DNA of 33,146 nt from a bacterium. GTDB lineage: Bacteria > Babelota > Babeliae > Babelales > JAUWHS01. The stretch covers positions 1 to 33,146 of the forward strand of contig JAUWHS010000069.1 in the NCBI GenBank assembly GCA_030605785.1. The letters are read 5' to 3'. Positions 8,821 to 17,394 of the stretch are shown piece after piece. A model generated the notes under the pieces. That model had not been told where the DNA came from. It saw only the letters and a list, made by a program, of their open reading frames with translations, and did no database searches. A program made the translations under genes and the position numbers. Position 1 is the first letter of the stretch. The number at the start of each line of letters is the position of its first letter.

Positions 8821-9537
8821 ATGAAACATATTTTATTAAAAATTAGCGGCGAAGTTTTTAATACAGAAAAAGCATCATCTAAAGGTGGCGCTTTTTCTGT
8901 AAATAAAGATCTTATAAAAAACATTGCTAAACAAATAAAATCATTACAAAAAAATTACAACATTGGCATTGTAATTGGAGGAGGTAATCTATTTAGGGGG
9001 ACAACAAATGGAAAGCAATTCTCTCTAACACCAAATACTTCGCATCAAATAGGAATGCTTTCAACAATAATAAATGGAACAATTCTTAAAGACCTATTTG
9101 AAAAAGAAAAAATTCAAACTGAACATCTTACTTCTATTGTTTGCCCACAAATCACAAAAATAATTAACACCGAAAATATAACACAATCTTTAAATGAGAA
9201 AAAATGTATTATCTTTTCCGGAGGAACAGGGAATCCATATTTTACAACTGATACAACAGCTGTGCTGCGCGCATTACAAATTGGATCAACATTAGTTCTA
9301 AAGGCAACAAAAGTTGATGGCATTTATGATAAAGATCCAATTAAAAATAAAAACGCGAAACTTATAAAAAAAATAAGTTTTAGTGATTTTATAAAAAAGG
9401 ATTTGCAAGTTATGGATCTGACTGCTATAACACTTGCAAAACAAAATAATATAAAAATAAAAGTTTTTAATTTGTTCGAAAACAATTCAATTGTAAAAGC
9501 AATAAAAGAAAACAATTTTGGAAGTACAATAAACTAA
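8821..9537 (+). CDS. pyrH: UMP kinase
   Basis: 238 aa; LKISGE, GGGNLFRG, FSGGTGNPYFTTDTTAVLRA, KATKVDGIYDKDP motifs. Confidence 0.93.
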   Translation: MKHILLKISGEVFNTEKASSKGGAFSVNKDLIKNIAKQIKSLQKNYNIGIVIGGGNLFRGTTNGKQFSLTPNTSHQIGMLSTIINGTILKDLFEKEKIQTEHLTSIVCPQITKIINTENITQSLNEKKCIIFSGGTGNPYFTTDTTAVLRALQIGSTLVLKATKVDGIYDKDPIKNKNAKLIKKISFSDFIKKDLQVMDLTAITLAKQNNIKIKVFNLFENNSIVKAIKENNFGSTIN

Positions 9538-9549
9538 AAGGATAAAATT

Positions 9550-10131
9550 ATGGAACCATTAGCAATCGCTGAAGGTGATACGAAAAGTTTTGAAAACAGA
9601 GTTAATTTAGACATGGAAAACCCAATTAAACATTTTGAAAAAGAACTCGCGACAATTAGAGCGGGAAGAGCGTCAACAAAATTAATAGAAGACATAAAAG
9701 CGGAAGTTTACGGACAATTAATGCCTCTGCGTGAACTCGCGACTCTTTCAGCGCCTGAAGCAAGTTTAATTACAATTCAACCATGGGATAAATCAATAAT
9801 TATTGAAATTGAAAAAGCAATCTCTCTTTCAGATTTAGGAGTTTCTCCAATAAACGATGGTAATATTATCAGAATTCAACTACCACAAATGAGTTCTGAC
9901 AGGCGAGAAGAACTAAATAAAGTTCTTAACAAAAGAACTGAAGAATGCAAAATTGGAATTAGAAATGTTCGCAAAGAATATCATAATTTAATTAGAGAAA
10001 CAGAAAAAAAACGTGACATATCGGAAGATTTTGCAAAAAGATTAACTGATACATTACAAAAAATAACAGATTCTTTTATTAAAAAATCTGATGGAATGAA
10101 TGACAAAAAAGCAAACGAAATTAAATTTTAA
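9550..10131 (+). CDS. frr: Ribosome recycling factor
   Basis: 193 aa; FEKELATIRAGRAS, QPWDKSIIIEIEKAI, RKEYHNLIRETEKKRDISEDFAKR motifs. Confidence 0.95.
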   Translation: MEPLAIAEGDTKSFENRVNLDMENPIKHFEKELATIRAGRASTKLIEDIKAEVYGQLMPLRELATLSAPEASLITIQPWDKSIIIEIEKAISLSDLGVSPINDGNIIRIQLPQMSSDRREELNKVLNKRTEECKIGIRNVRKEYHNLIRETEKKRDISEDFAKRLTDTLQKITDSFIKKSDGMNDKKANEIKF

Positions 10132-10140
10132 TTCAAAATT

Positions 10141-10174
10141 ATAAGGCGTAGGAGACTAAGTTCCCGCGCCTTAT
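10141..10174 (+). terminator. Probable intrinsic terminator after frr
   Basis: ATAAGGCG/CGCCTTAT stem immediately downstream of the frr stop, followed by TTTAATT. Confidence 0.6.
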
Positions 10175-10253
10175 TTAATTCTAAAAAAATAGTCGTAATA
10201 ATAAAATTAATTTTATAGAGATGTGTTTTGTAAGTTGGCATTAAAACCATTGG

Positions 10254-10319
10254 CAAGCCACGTTAGTGGCGAAGGTGATTAGCCTCGGGTGGAGGTGCTT
10301 TTGCGCCGTAACCCGTGGT
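10254..10319 (+). repeat. REP-like structured arm, left copy
   Basis: CAAGCCACGTTAGTGGCGAAGGTGATTAGCCTCGGGTGGAGGTGCTTTTGCGCCGTAACCCGTGGT; shares core with 2758-2834. Confidence 0.85.
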
Positions 10320-10421
10320 ACATAATTATACGATATAAATTTAGCCCCATTTTTATGGGGCGGCGGAATTAGGAAAGTTTATTTAAAAAACAAATTATAA
10401 CAACAAAAATCAGGGGTTGCA

Positions 10422-10874
10422 TTGGGACATACATATTCAAGTTTACATTATCATTTTATATGGTCGACAAAAGATCGAGAATCTATAATTAAACCAATAT
10501 TTCAGAAAAGATTATATGAATACATTGGCGCTATAATTACAAAAGAAAAATGTAATTTAATATCTGTTGGAGGAATTTCAGATCATATTCATCTTTTGGT
10601 TAGAATGTCCACACAATATCCAGTATCAGATTTAATACGAAGAGTAAAAGCAAATTCATCTAAATTTATTAATCAAATTTTTAATCCACAAATAAAATTC
10701 AGCTGGCAAAGTGGTTATGGAGCCTTTGCCGTGAGTATGTCTAAATTGGTTGCCGTACAAAATTATATTGAAAATCAGGAAGCCCATCATAAAGTAAATT
10801 CTTTTGAGGATGAATTTAGAAGTTTTTTAGATAAACACGCAATAAAATATGATAAAAATTTTTTATTTCAATAA
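10422..10874 (+). CDS. IS200-like Y1 transposase, REP-associated type
   Basis: 150 aa, TTG start; YSSLHYHFIWSTKDR, HUH motif DHIHLLVRM, FSWQSGYGAFAVS, catalytic-Tyr helix VQNYIENQEAHHK. No TnpB ORF in the element. Confidence 0.92.
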   Translation: MGHTYSSLHYHFIWSTKDRESIIKPIFQKRLYEYIGAIITKEKCNLISVGGISDHIHLLVRMSTQYPVSDLIRRVKANSSKFINQIFNPQIKFSWQSGYGAFAVSMSKLVAVQNYIENQEAHHKVNSFEDEFRSFLDKHAIKYDKNFLFQ

Positions 10875-10930
10875 ATTTTCCAAATTCCGTCGCCCCATAA
10901 AAATGGGGCTAATATTACGGGGTAATTATA

Positions 10931-10998
10931 ACCACGGGTTACGGCGCAAAAACGCCTCACCCGAGGCTAATCACCTTCGCCCTTGCAGGGCTGGCTTG
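10931..10998 (-). repeat. REP-like structured arm, right copy (inverted)
   Basis: Reverse complement reads CAAGCCAGCCCTGCAAGGGCGAAGGTGATTAGCCTCGGGTGAGGCGTTTTTGCGCCGTAACCCGTGGT. Confidence 0.85.
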
Positions 10999-11062
10999 TA
11001 AAAGATGTGTTAAAACCAATCTACAAAAACACATCTCTATAAAATTAATTTTCCGACTTTTT

Positions 11063-12055
11063 TTAATTCAAAAAAAATAAATGGAAAACCATAAAGACAA
11101 TAAAAATTATAAATACCAAAATTCCATGGATTCGCTTAAATGCGTTATTTTTAACAAGAGCATAAATTGTAATACCTAAAGTTAAAAATAAAAAAGGAAT
11201 AAGCGTATTCAATTCCTTGAGATTAACAATCGTCGGACTAACTAAAACCGCGGCGCCTAATAAAAAGGTTGCCTCGCCTAAAACAGAACCAATAATATTT
11301 CCCAAAGCCAAAGGAAGCTCTTTCTTTCTAACAGCGCTAATACCTAAAGTTAATTCCGGTAAAGATGTTCCTAATCCCGAAATTGTCGCGCCAATTATAT
11401 GTCTTGAATATAAAAAATAATCCGCGATTTCTATAATAAATCGAACAATTATTTCAGAAGCAAAAAACATTACAGCTAAACTCGCGAACAATTTAATTAA
11501 TATTCCGGGTTTAGAAACCCAAAAAAACTTTCTTCTTCGATCACTGTTAACAACTGTTAGGACTTCTTCTTTTGTTTGTATTGCCTCTTTCAAGGTTGCC
11601 TGATCACGCCAAATCCACCAAACCAAAACAAAATATATAAGAACTAAAAACAAACCAATTAAATTATTTAAATTTTGAAAATAAAAAACAAAAATCATAA
11701 TGACAGTTGAAACAACTAACATCGCGGTCATATTTCTACTATCTTTTTTTGACACTGAAATTGACTTAACAAAAAAAGAAGTGATCGCTAAAGCAAAACC
11801 AATATCAGCAAGCAATGAACCAATAATTGTTCCAACCGAAATTTCATGAGCATTTTTCATTGCCGCGATAAAAATAACAGCCAACTCAGGTAAGCTAGTA
11901 GCCATAGCGACTAAAAAAAAACCGATAAAAAGAGTTGTAACATGAAATAAATGCGCGGTTTTTACAGAATATTTAATAACCCAACCACCGGCGAACCATA
12001 AAAGAGCAAAACCTAAAGCTAGACCCGCAAAATAACCATAAATTAAAAACTCCAT
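11063..12055 (-). CDS. CaCA superfamily Na+/Ca2+ exchanger-like integral membrane protein
   Basis: 330 aa, about 10 TM segments; two inverted alpha-repeats: ATSLPELAVIFIAA...GTIIGSLLADIG and GTSLPELTLGISAVRKKELPLALGNIIGSVLGEA. Confidence 0.82.
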   Translation of the reverse strand: MEFLIYGYFAGLALGFALLWFAGGWVIKYSVKTAHLFHVTTLFIGFFLVAMATSLPELAVIFIAAMKNAHEISVGTIIGSLLADIGFALAITSFFVKSISVSKKDSRNMTAMLVVSTVIMIFVFYFQNLNNLIGLFLVLIYFVLVWWIWRDQATLKEAIQTKEEVLTVVNSDRRRKFFWVSKPGILIKLFASLAVMFFASEIIVRFIIEIADYFLYSRHIIGATISGLGTSLPELTLGISAVRKKELPLALGNIIGSVLGEATFLLGAAVLVSPTIVNLKELNTLIPFLFLTLGITIYALVKNNAFKRIHGILVFIIFIVFMVFHLFFLN

Positions 12056-12076
12056 TTTTCTCCCTTTTATTTTTTA

Positions 12077-13042
12077 TTAGAAAAATATGTGATAAATAAA
12101 AGACATTATGAATAAAGTGAATAATAAAAAACCGGTAAATTTAGAAAGTTTATTTTTAAACCACAAGGAAACAGAAATTATAAGAAGAGCCGGAAAAATA
12201 AAATACATAAAACTAGAAAGTTTAACTAGGCTAATTGGCTTATTTGATAACATTGTCAAAAAGCTAAAACACAAACAAAGGTGTGGTAATACTGAACCAA
12301 TTAAAGTCCCTAATGCCATTCCATGTTCTTTTTTACGAACGGCATTAATACTTAAAGCTAATTCCGGAACAGTAGTAACAATAGAAAAAATAGTTGCGCC
12401 AAAAGTTGTTATTGATAAATTCAACATATCTGAAATAATCTCTGAACGCCCTACCGCGACTTCTGAAGCAAGTAATACAATAAAGGTACTTAAAAGAAAT
12501 TTTGAAATCACTATTATTTTGTCGTAAATAGTATAATTGTTAAAATTACTAGCCTCATTATTAACCCCTTGATCAACAACTGTTTTATTCTTCCACATCC
12601 ACAAAAGTGTAAAGAGGTAGGACAAAATTAAAACAATTCCATGAAAAAGAGATAATTGTTTAAACGCGAAAACAAAGAGAAAAAGAACCGAAATTATAAG
12701 AATCAACCACAACAGACTTCTCTTTTCTTTTCTATCAACAGCCAGACCACTTCCCCAAAAAGCGGTTACACCTAAAACTAAGGTCAGATTATTAAAGTTC
12801 GCGCCAATAATATTACCTGTGGCAATCTCAGGAATACCATCAAAAGCCGAAGTTAGTACAACCGCAACCTCAGGCAAAGCCGTCACTAAACCAATAAAAA
12901 TAAACCCTACAAACAGTTTAGAAATATTAAAAAGATCAGATATTTGAACCGCGTAATTAATAACTTTATCACTTGCCAGCCACATCGTGGCGAAAGCAAT
13001 GGAAAAAACAACAACCTGAAAAACTAAATGTACCGGTAACAT
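12077..13042 (-). CDS. CaCA superfamily exchanger-like integral membrane protein, paralog of the adjacent gene
   Basis: 321 aa; alpha-repeats TALPEVAVVLTSAFDGIPEIATGNIIGANFNNLTLVLG and TTVPELALSINAVRKKEHGMALGTLIGSVLPHLCL. Confidence 0.8.
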   Translation of the reverse strand: MLPVHLVFQVVVFSIAFATMWLASDKVINYAVQISDLFNISKLFVGFIFIGLVTALPEVAVVLTSAFDGIPEIATGNIIGANFNNLTLVLGVTAFWGSGLAVDRKEKRSLLWLILIISVLFLFVFAFKQLSLFHGIVLILSYLFTLLWMWKNKTVVDQGVNNEASNFNNYTIYDKIIVISKFLLSTFIVLLASEVAVGRSEIISDMLNLSITTFGATIFSIVTTVPELALSINAVRKKEHGMALGTLIGSVLPHLCLCFSFLTMLSNKPISLVKLSSFMYFIFPALLIISVSLWFKNKLSKFTGFLLFTLFIMSFIYHIFF

Positions 13043-13215
13043 TAAAAAACTCCCTAAAAAGTATTAATTTGATTATTTAATCTAACAAAAAGAACGTTTA
13101 TAGTACAAAAAAAGAAAAATTTAAACAATTGAATCTTATCTAAACATTTTCATAAAAATTTTATACACTTTGTTACTAACAATATTTTAACCATCCAACT
13201 AAATAAAAACAAAAT

Positions 13216-16200
13216 ATGACAAAACATTTCGTCCCTTTGCATTTGCATACAGAATATTCGCTTCTTGATGGCGCGATAAAAATCAAAGACTTGTTAAATC
13301 GGGCAAAAGAACAAAACTGGAAAGCCGTAGGAATTTCTGATCACGGAAATATTTTCGGCGCTGTAACATTTTTTCAACAAGCAAAAAAAGCCGGAATCAA
13401 ACCTATTCTTGGAACAGAACTATATTTTACTCCGGATGCAACCATAAGAGATCCAAACGAAAAATATTATCATCTTTTACTTATTGTTCAAAATAAAAAA
13501 GGTTATGAAAACTTATGTCAATTGATGGCGTTTGCGCATCAGGATGGTTTTTACTTTAAACCACGAGTTGATTTTAAAGTTTTAGAAAAATACAGCGAAG
13601 GCTTAATCGCGGGAACAGCCTGCATCGGCGGTTATGTTCCAAAACTTTTAAGAAAAGGCCGAATCGAAGAAGGTGAAAAAGGAATAGAATGGTTCTTAAA
13701 TGTTTTTGGTAGAGATAGATTTTATTTTGAAATCATGCCGCCGGATATTGAACAAATCGCGATAGCGAATAAACTTCTTTTAGAATACAGCAAAAAATAC
13801 GACATAAAATGTATCGCGACAACAGACTCTCACTACATGAACAAGCAAGATTATGACGCGCATGAAGTCTTGCTTTCCATTCAAACAAAAAAGCAACTTA
13901 CTGATTCCAAAAGAATGTCTTTTGGTGATATTCGAGCTTACCTGCAAACAACTGATGAAATGTTAGAAATTTTCAAGAAAACGCCTGAAGCTATTTGGAA
14001 TACCGGAGAGCTTGCGGATAAATGTGAATTCGAATTTGAATTTGGAAAACTTTTTTTCCCTCAAGCGCCAATTCCTATAGAATTTACACCTGAACAATAT
14101 TTTGAAAAATCATGTCTTGACGGGTTACAAGAATTAAAACAAAAAGATTTAATTCCAAAAGATCAATATCAAATTTATGACGACAGACTAAAACTTGAAA
14201 TGGATTTAATTATAAAAATGGGTTTTGTCGGTTATTTTTTAATTGTTAGTGATTTTATAAAATGGGCGAAAAAACAAAATATTCCGGTTGGCCCGGGTAG
14301 AGGCTCAGCAGCAGGGTCTTTGGTCGCATGGGCAATGGAAATTACAAATGTTGATCCAATAAAATATAATTTACTCTTTGAGCGTTTTTTAAATCCTGAA
14401 CGCGTAAGTATGCCTGATATCGATATAGATTTTTGCGTTGAAAGACGTGAAGAAGTTATAAATCAGGTAAGAGATAAATATGGTCATGATTGTGTTTGCC
14501 AAATTATTACATTTGGAACAATGATGGCAAAAGGAGTAATAAAAGACGTCGCTCGAGTTTTAGGTTTCCCGTTTCAGGATTCAAACGCGTTAACCGATTT
14601 AATTCCAAATCAATTGGGAATAAGTTTAAAAGAAGCAATAGAAAAAGAACCCAAATTACAAGAAGCTATCGATAACAATCCAAACGTCAAACACTTATTT
14701 GACATCTGCTTTAAGCTTGAAGGACTAACAAGGCATGCGTCAAAACATGCCGCCGGGGTTGTGATTTCACCTCAGCCCTTACGCAAAGTCTTACCTCTTT
14801 ATGTTCCGTCAAAATCAACCGATTTAGTCGCGCAATATTCTATGGTGGATCTTGAAAGCGTTGGTTATTTAAAGATGGATTTTTTAGGTTTAAAAACCCT
14901 AACCGTCATTGATAGAGCTTTAAAATATATCAAAAAAAATCACAACATTGATATTGATCTTGACAAATTACCTCTTGATAATTCAAATGCGTTTGAATTA
15001 TTAAAAAAGGGACAAACAAATGGAATTTTCCAGTTAGAATCTGAAGGCTTAAAAGATGTTTTACGCAAACTGCAACCGGAAAAATTTGAAGATATAATCG
15101 CGGTTAACGCGCTTTATCGCCCTGGCCCTCTTGGTTCAGGAATGGTTGATGATTTTATCGAACGTCGCCATGGAAGAAAAAAAGTTACTTATATGTTTGA
15201 GGAACTTGAGCCCATTTTAGCTGAAACATATGGTGTTATTGTTTATCAAGAACAGGTTATGAAAATTGCTTCAGCTATAGCAGGATACAGTTTAGGACAA
15301 GCCGATATTCTAAGGCGCGCGATGGGTAAGAAAAAAGTTGAAGTAATGGCTCAGCAAAAAGAACAATTTATAAAAGGAGCAAAAGAAAAAAACTTTGATA
15401 CCAAAAAAGGCGGTGAGCTTTTTGATTTAATGGCATATTTTGCCGGTTATGGTTTTAACAAATCTCATTCAACTGCCTATGCCTTAATCGCGTATCACAC
15501 CGCTTACCTAAAATCAAATTATCCGGCTGAATTTATGGCCGCTTTAACCTCTTTTGAAACAACCGATCCGGATAAATTAAGTTTCTATCTTCAAGAAATC
15601 AGTGACTTGAATCTTGAAATTTCACCTCCAAATATAAACACATCTGAAATTGAATTTTCTCCTCCAACCAAAAACTCCGTTTTATTTGGATTAAAAGGAA
15701 TAAAAAACGCGGGTCTTATAGCGCTTGAAAATATAATTAAAGAGCGACAAAAAAAATCGTTTATTGATTTGTTGGATTTTTGTAAACGAATTGACTTGAG
15801 GACTTGCAATAAAAGAGTTATTGAAAATTTAGTTTACGCCGGCGCGATGGATTCTTTACCCGGAAATCGCGCGCAAAAAATTGCAGAGCTTGATAAAATT
15901 ATTGATATGGCCAACCAAGAAAAAGAAGATGCCAAAACAGGGCAAACAAGTATGTTTAGTTTTGACAACAAAAATAATAACGAAAAATCAATGCAACAAT
16001 TTTATGAATTCACTTCACTTGAAGATTGGGGAACAAAAGAAAAATTAGAAAAGGAAAAAGCGGCAGCGGGTTTTTATTTAAGTTCTCATCCATTAAAAAG
16101 CTATAAAATTTTACGCTGGTTAAAAACTCAAAGCTTTGCGAACATCCTTCAAATAATAAAAAATCCGCCACAAATTCAAAGAAATATTCCGGCTACCGCA

Positions 16201-16671
16201 ATTGCTTTAATTCAAAGTTTTAGAGAAATTACAACAAGAAAAGGAGACAAAATGGCATTCGCGCAATTTGAAGATTTAACAGGACACAGCGAAGTCATAA
16301 TTTTTCCTAGAACTTACGCTAAAGTCTCTGAACTTTTAGATCAACATGATGTTTTCATCATAAAAGGAAATATTGATTTAACGGCAAATGATAAATGCAA
16401 AATGATCGCAAATGAATTGATCCCTTTAGAACAAATTTTTGAAAATACAAAAAACATAAATTATCTAAATTTAGAATTACCAACAACATTTGATAATTCA
16501 GAAATTGATAAAGTTCACAAATCTTTAGAACCGGGATATATACAAATAAGTTTTAGCTTTAATGAAAATGGCCAAAATTTAATGTTGTATTCAAATAAAA
16601 AGGTATCTGTTTGCTCGGAATCATTAAACGATTTAGAAACAATGGGAATCAAAATTCAATTATCAATATAA
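13216..16671 (+). CDS. dnaE: DNA polymerase III subunit alpha
   Basis: 1151 aa; PHP domain FVPLHLHTEYSLLDGAIKI..., GPGRGSAAGSLVAWAMEIT, PDIDIDFC, Pol III alpha core and C-terminal OB fold. Confidence 0.96.
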   Translation: MTKHFVPLHLHTEYSLLDGAIKIKDLLNRAKEQNWKAVGISDHGNIFGAVTFFQQAKKAGIKPILGTELYFTPDATIRDPNEKYYHLLLIVQNKKGYENLCQLMAFAHQDGFYFKPRVDFKVLEKYSEGLIAGTACIGGYVPKLLRKGRIEEGEKGIEWFLNVFGRDRFYFEIMPPDIEQIAIANKLLLEYSKKYDIKCIATTDSHYMNKQDYDAHEVLLSIQTKKQLTDSKRMSFGDIRAYLQTTDEMLEIFKKTPEAIWNTGELADKCEFEFEFGKLFFPQAPIPIEFTPEQYFEKSCLDGLQELKQKDLIPKDQYQIYDDRLKLEMDLIIKMGFVGYFLIVSDFIKWAKKQNIPVGPGRGSAAGSLVAWAMEITNVDPIKYNLLFERFLNPERVSMPDIDIDFCVERREEVINQVRDKYGHDCVCQIITFGTMMAKGVIKDVARVLGFPFQDSNALTDLIPNQLGISLKEAIEKEPKLQEAIDNNPNVKHLFDICFKLEGLTRHASKHAAGVVISPQPLRKVLPLYVPSKSTDLVAQYSMVDLESVGYLKMDFLGLKTLTVIDRALKYIKKNHNIDIDLDKLPLDNSNAFELLKKGQTNGIFQLESEGLKDVLRKLQPEKFEDIIAVNALYRPGPLGSGMVDDFIERRHGRKKVTYMFEELEPILAETYGVIVYQEQVMKIASAIAGYSLGQADILRRAMGKKKVEVMAQQKEQFIKGAKEKNFDTKKGGELFDLMAYFAGYGFNKSHSTAYALIAYHTAYLKSNYPAEFMAALTSFETTDPDKLSFYLQEISDLNLEISPPNINTSEIEFSPPTKNSVLFGLKGIKNAGLIALENIIKERQKKSFIDLLDFCKRIDLRTCNKRVIENLVYAGAMDSLPGNRAQKIAELDKIIDMANQEKEDAKTGQTSMFSFDNKNNNEKSMQQFYEFTSLEDWGTKEKLEKEKAAAGFYLSSHPLKSYKILRWLKTQSFANILQIIKNPPQIQRNIPATAIALIQSFREITTRKGDKMAFAQFEDLTGHSEVIIFPRTYAKVSELLDQHDVFIIKGNIDLTANDKCKMIANELIPLEQIFENTKNINYLNLELPTTFDNSEIDKVHKSLEPGYIQISFSFNENGQNLMLYSNKKVSVCSESLNDLETMGIKIQLSI

Positions 16672-16677
16672 TAAATA

Positions 16678-17250
16678 TTACAAATAATTTTTAATGCTTT
16701 CAGCTAAATTAGCCGGAAGCATTTTTGTTAGTTTTTTTAATTCTTTCAAAACCCATTTTTGGCGCTGTTTATCTTCACATTCATTTACAAGCTCAAAAAC
16801 ACTTCGCACCAAAGCGAGAATCGTTTCTTCACTTACTTTTTTTTGTTCATGCAAATTAATTAAACCAACAAAACGTTCATAAAATTTTTCTGACCAATCA
16901 AGCTCAACATAATAAGGAATAGATGAAATTAGAAAATCTGAATTCTCAGGCTCAAGTGTTAATAAATGTTCATAAATTGAAATTGCCTGAATTAATTTTT
17001 TTTCTTTTTTATATAAAAAGGCGGCCTGCTGATATTTTTCTAGAGCTTGCTTATCCTCTAAAGACCACAATATATCACCTTCAAGTTGTAATGCATAAGC
17101 TTTTTCATCAAATGAATGCGCCAATAATCGAAAAAAAGTTAGCGCTTTTTCTTTTTCTCCGCGATTAATAAGCTCCGCTAATTTATACCATGCAACACTC
17201 GAAGTTTGTTCAGTTTTATTATCTTGAGAGTTTTCTGTTTGAAACTCCAT
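16678..17250 (-). CDS. TPR-like helical repeat protein, hypothetical
   Basis: ORF track starts at 17274, but the internal ATG (MEFQTENSQ) at 17250 has an upstream AAGGGAGA SD; ALEKYQQAAFLYKKEKKLIQAISIYEHLLTLEPENSDFL is TPR-like. Confidence 0.65.
   Translation of the reverse strand: MEFQTENSQDNKTEQTSSVAWYKLAELINRGEKEKALTFFRLLAHSFDEKAYALQLEGDILWSLEDKQALEKYQQAAFLYKKEKKLIQAISIYEHLLTLEPENSDFLISSIPYYVELDWSEKFYERFVGLINLHEQKKVSEETILALVRSVFELVNECEDKQRQKWVLKELKKLTKMLPANLAESIKNYL
16693..16723 (+). terminator. Possible dnaE terminator hairpin inside the 3' end of the convergent TPR gene
   Basis: AATGCTT...AAGCATT stem with inner GCTA/TAGC, followed by TTTGTTAGTTTTTTT. Confidence 0.45.
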
Positions 17251-17394
17251 TACCACTCTCCCTTTATTCTTCAAAAGAAATCCTTAACAAAAATTCCACC
17301 CTTTTGAAAGCGAAACAAACTAATGATATAATTCTTAACTCATTAATAGAACAATTTGGAAAATATTTTCAACATCCTTTTATTAAAGGTAAAA

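Larger units (their letters stand above)
10191..11058 (+). mobile_element. IS200/IS605-type element encoding a REP-associated (RAYT-like) Y1 transposase, bounded by inverted repeats
   Basis: Outer AGTCG/CGACT (10191-10195, 11054-11058); perfect 27-bp inverted repeat AAAATTAATTTTATAGAGATGTGTTTT (10203-10229 vs 11026-11052); inner inverted structured arms (10254-10319 vs 10931-10998); innermost 33-nt inverted repeats (10341-10373 vs 10880-10912). Confidence 0.8.

Noticed and set aside
10191-11058. IS605-type element with TnpB and omega-RNA
   Set aside because: No TnpB ORF; the single ORF is a 150-aa Y1 transposase of the REP-associated type.
12108-12527. 139-aa plus-strand ORF antisense to the second CaCA exchanger
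   Set aside because: Composition reflects the antisense of TM codons; the exchanger frame is clearly real.
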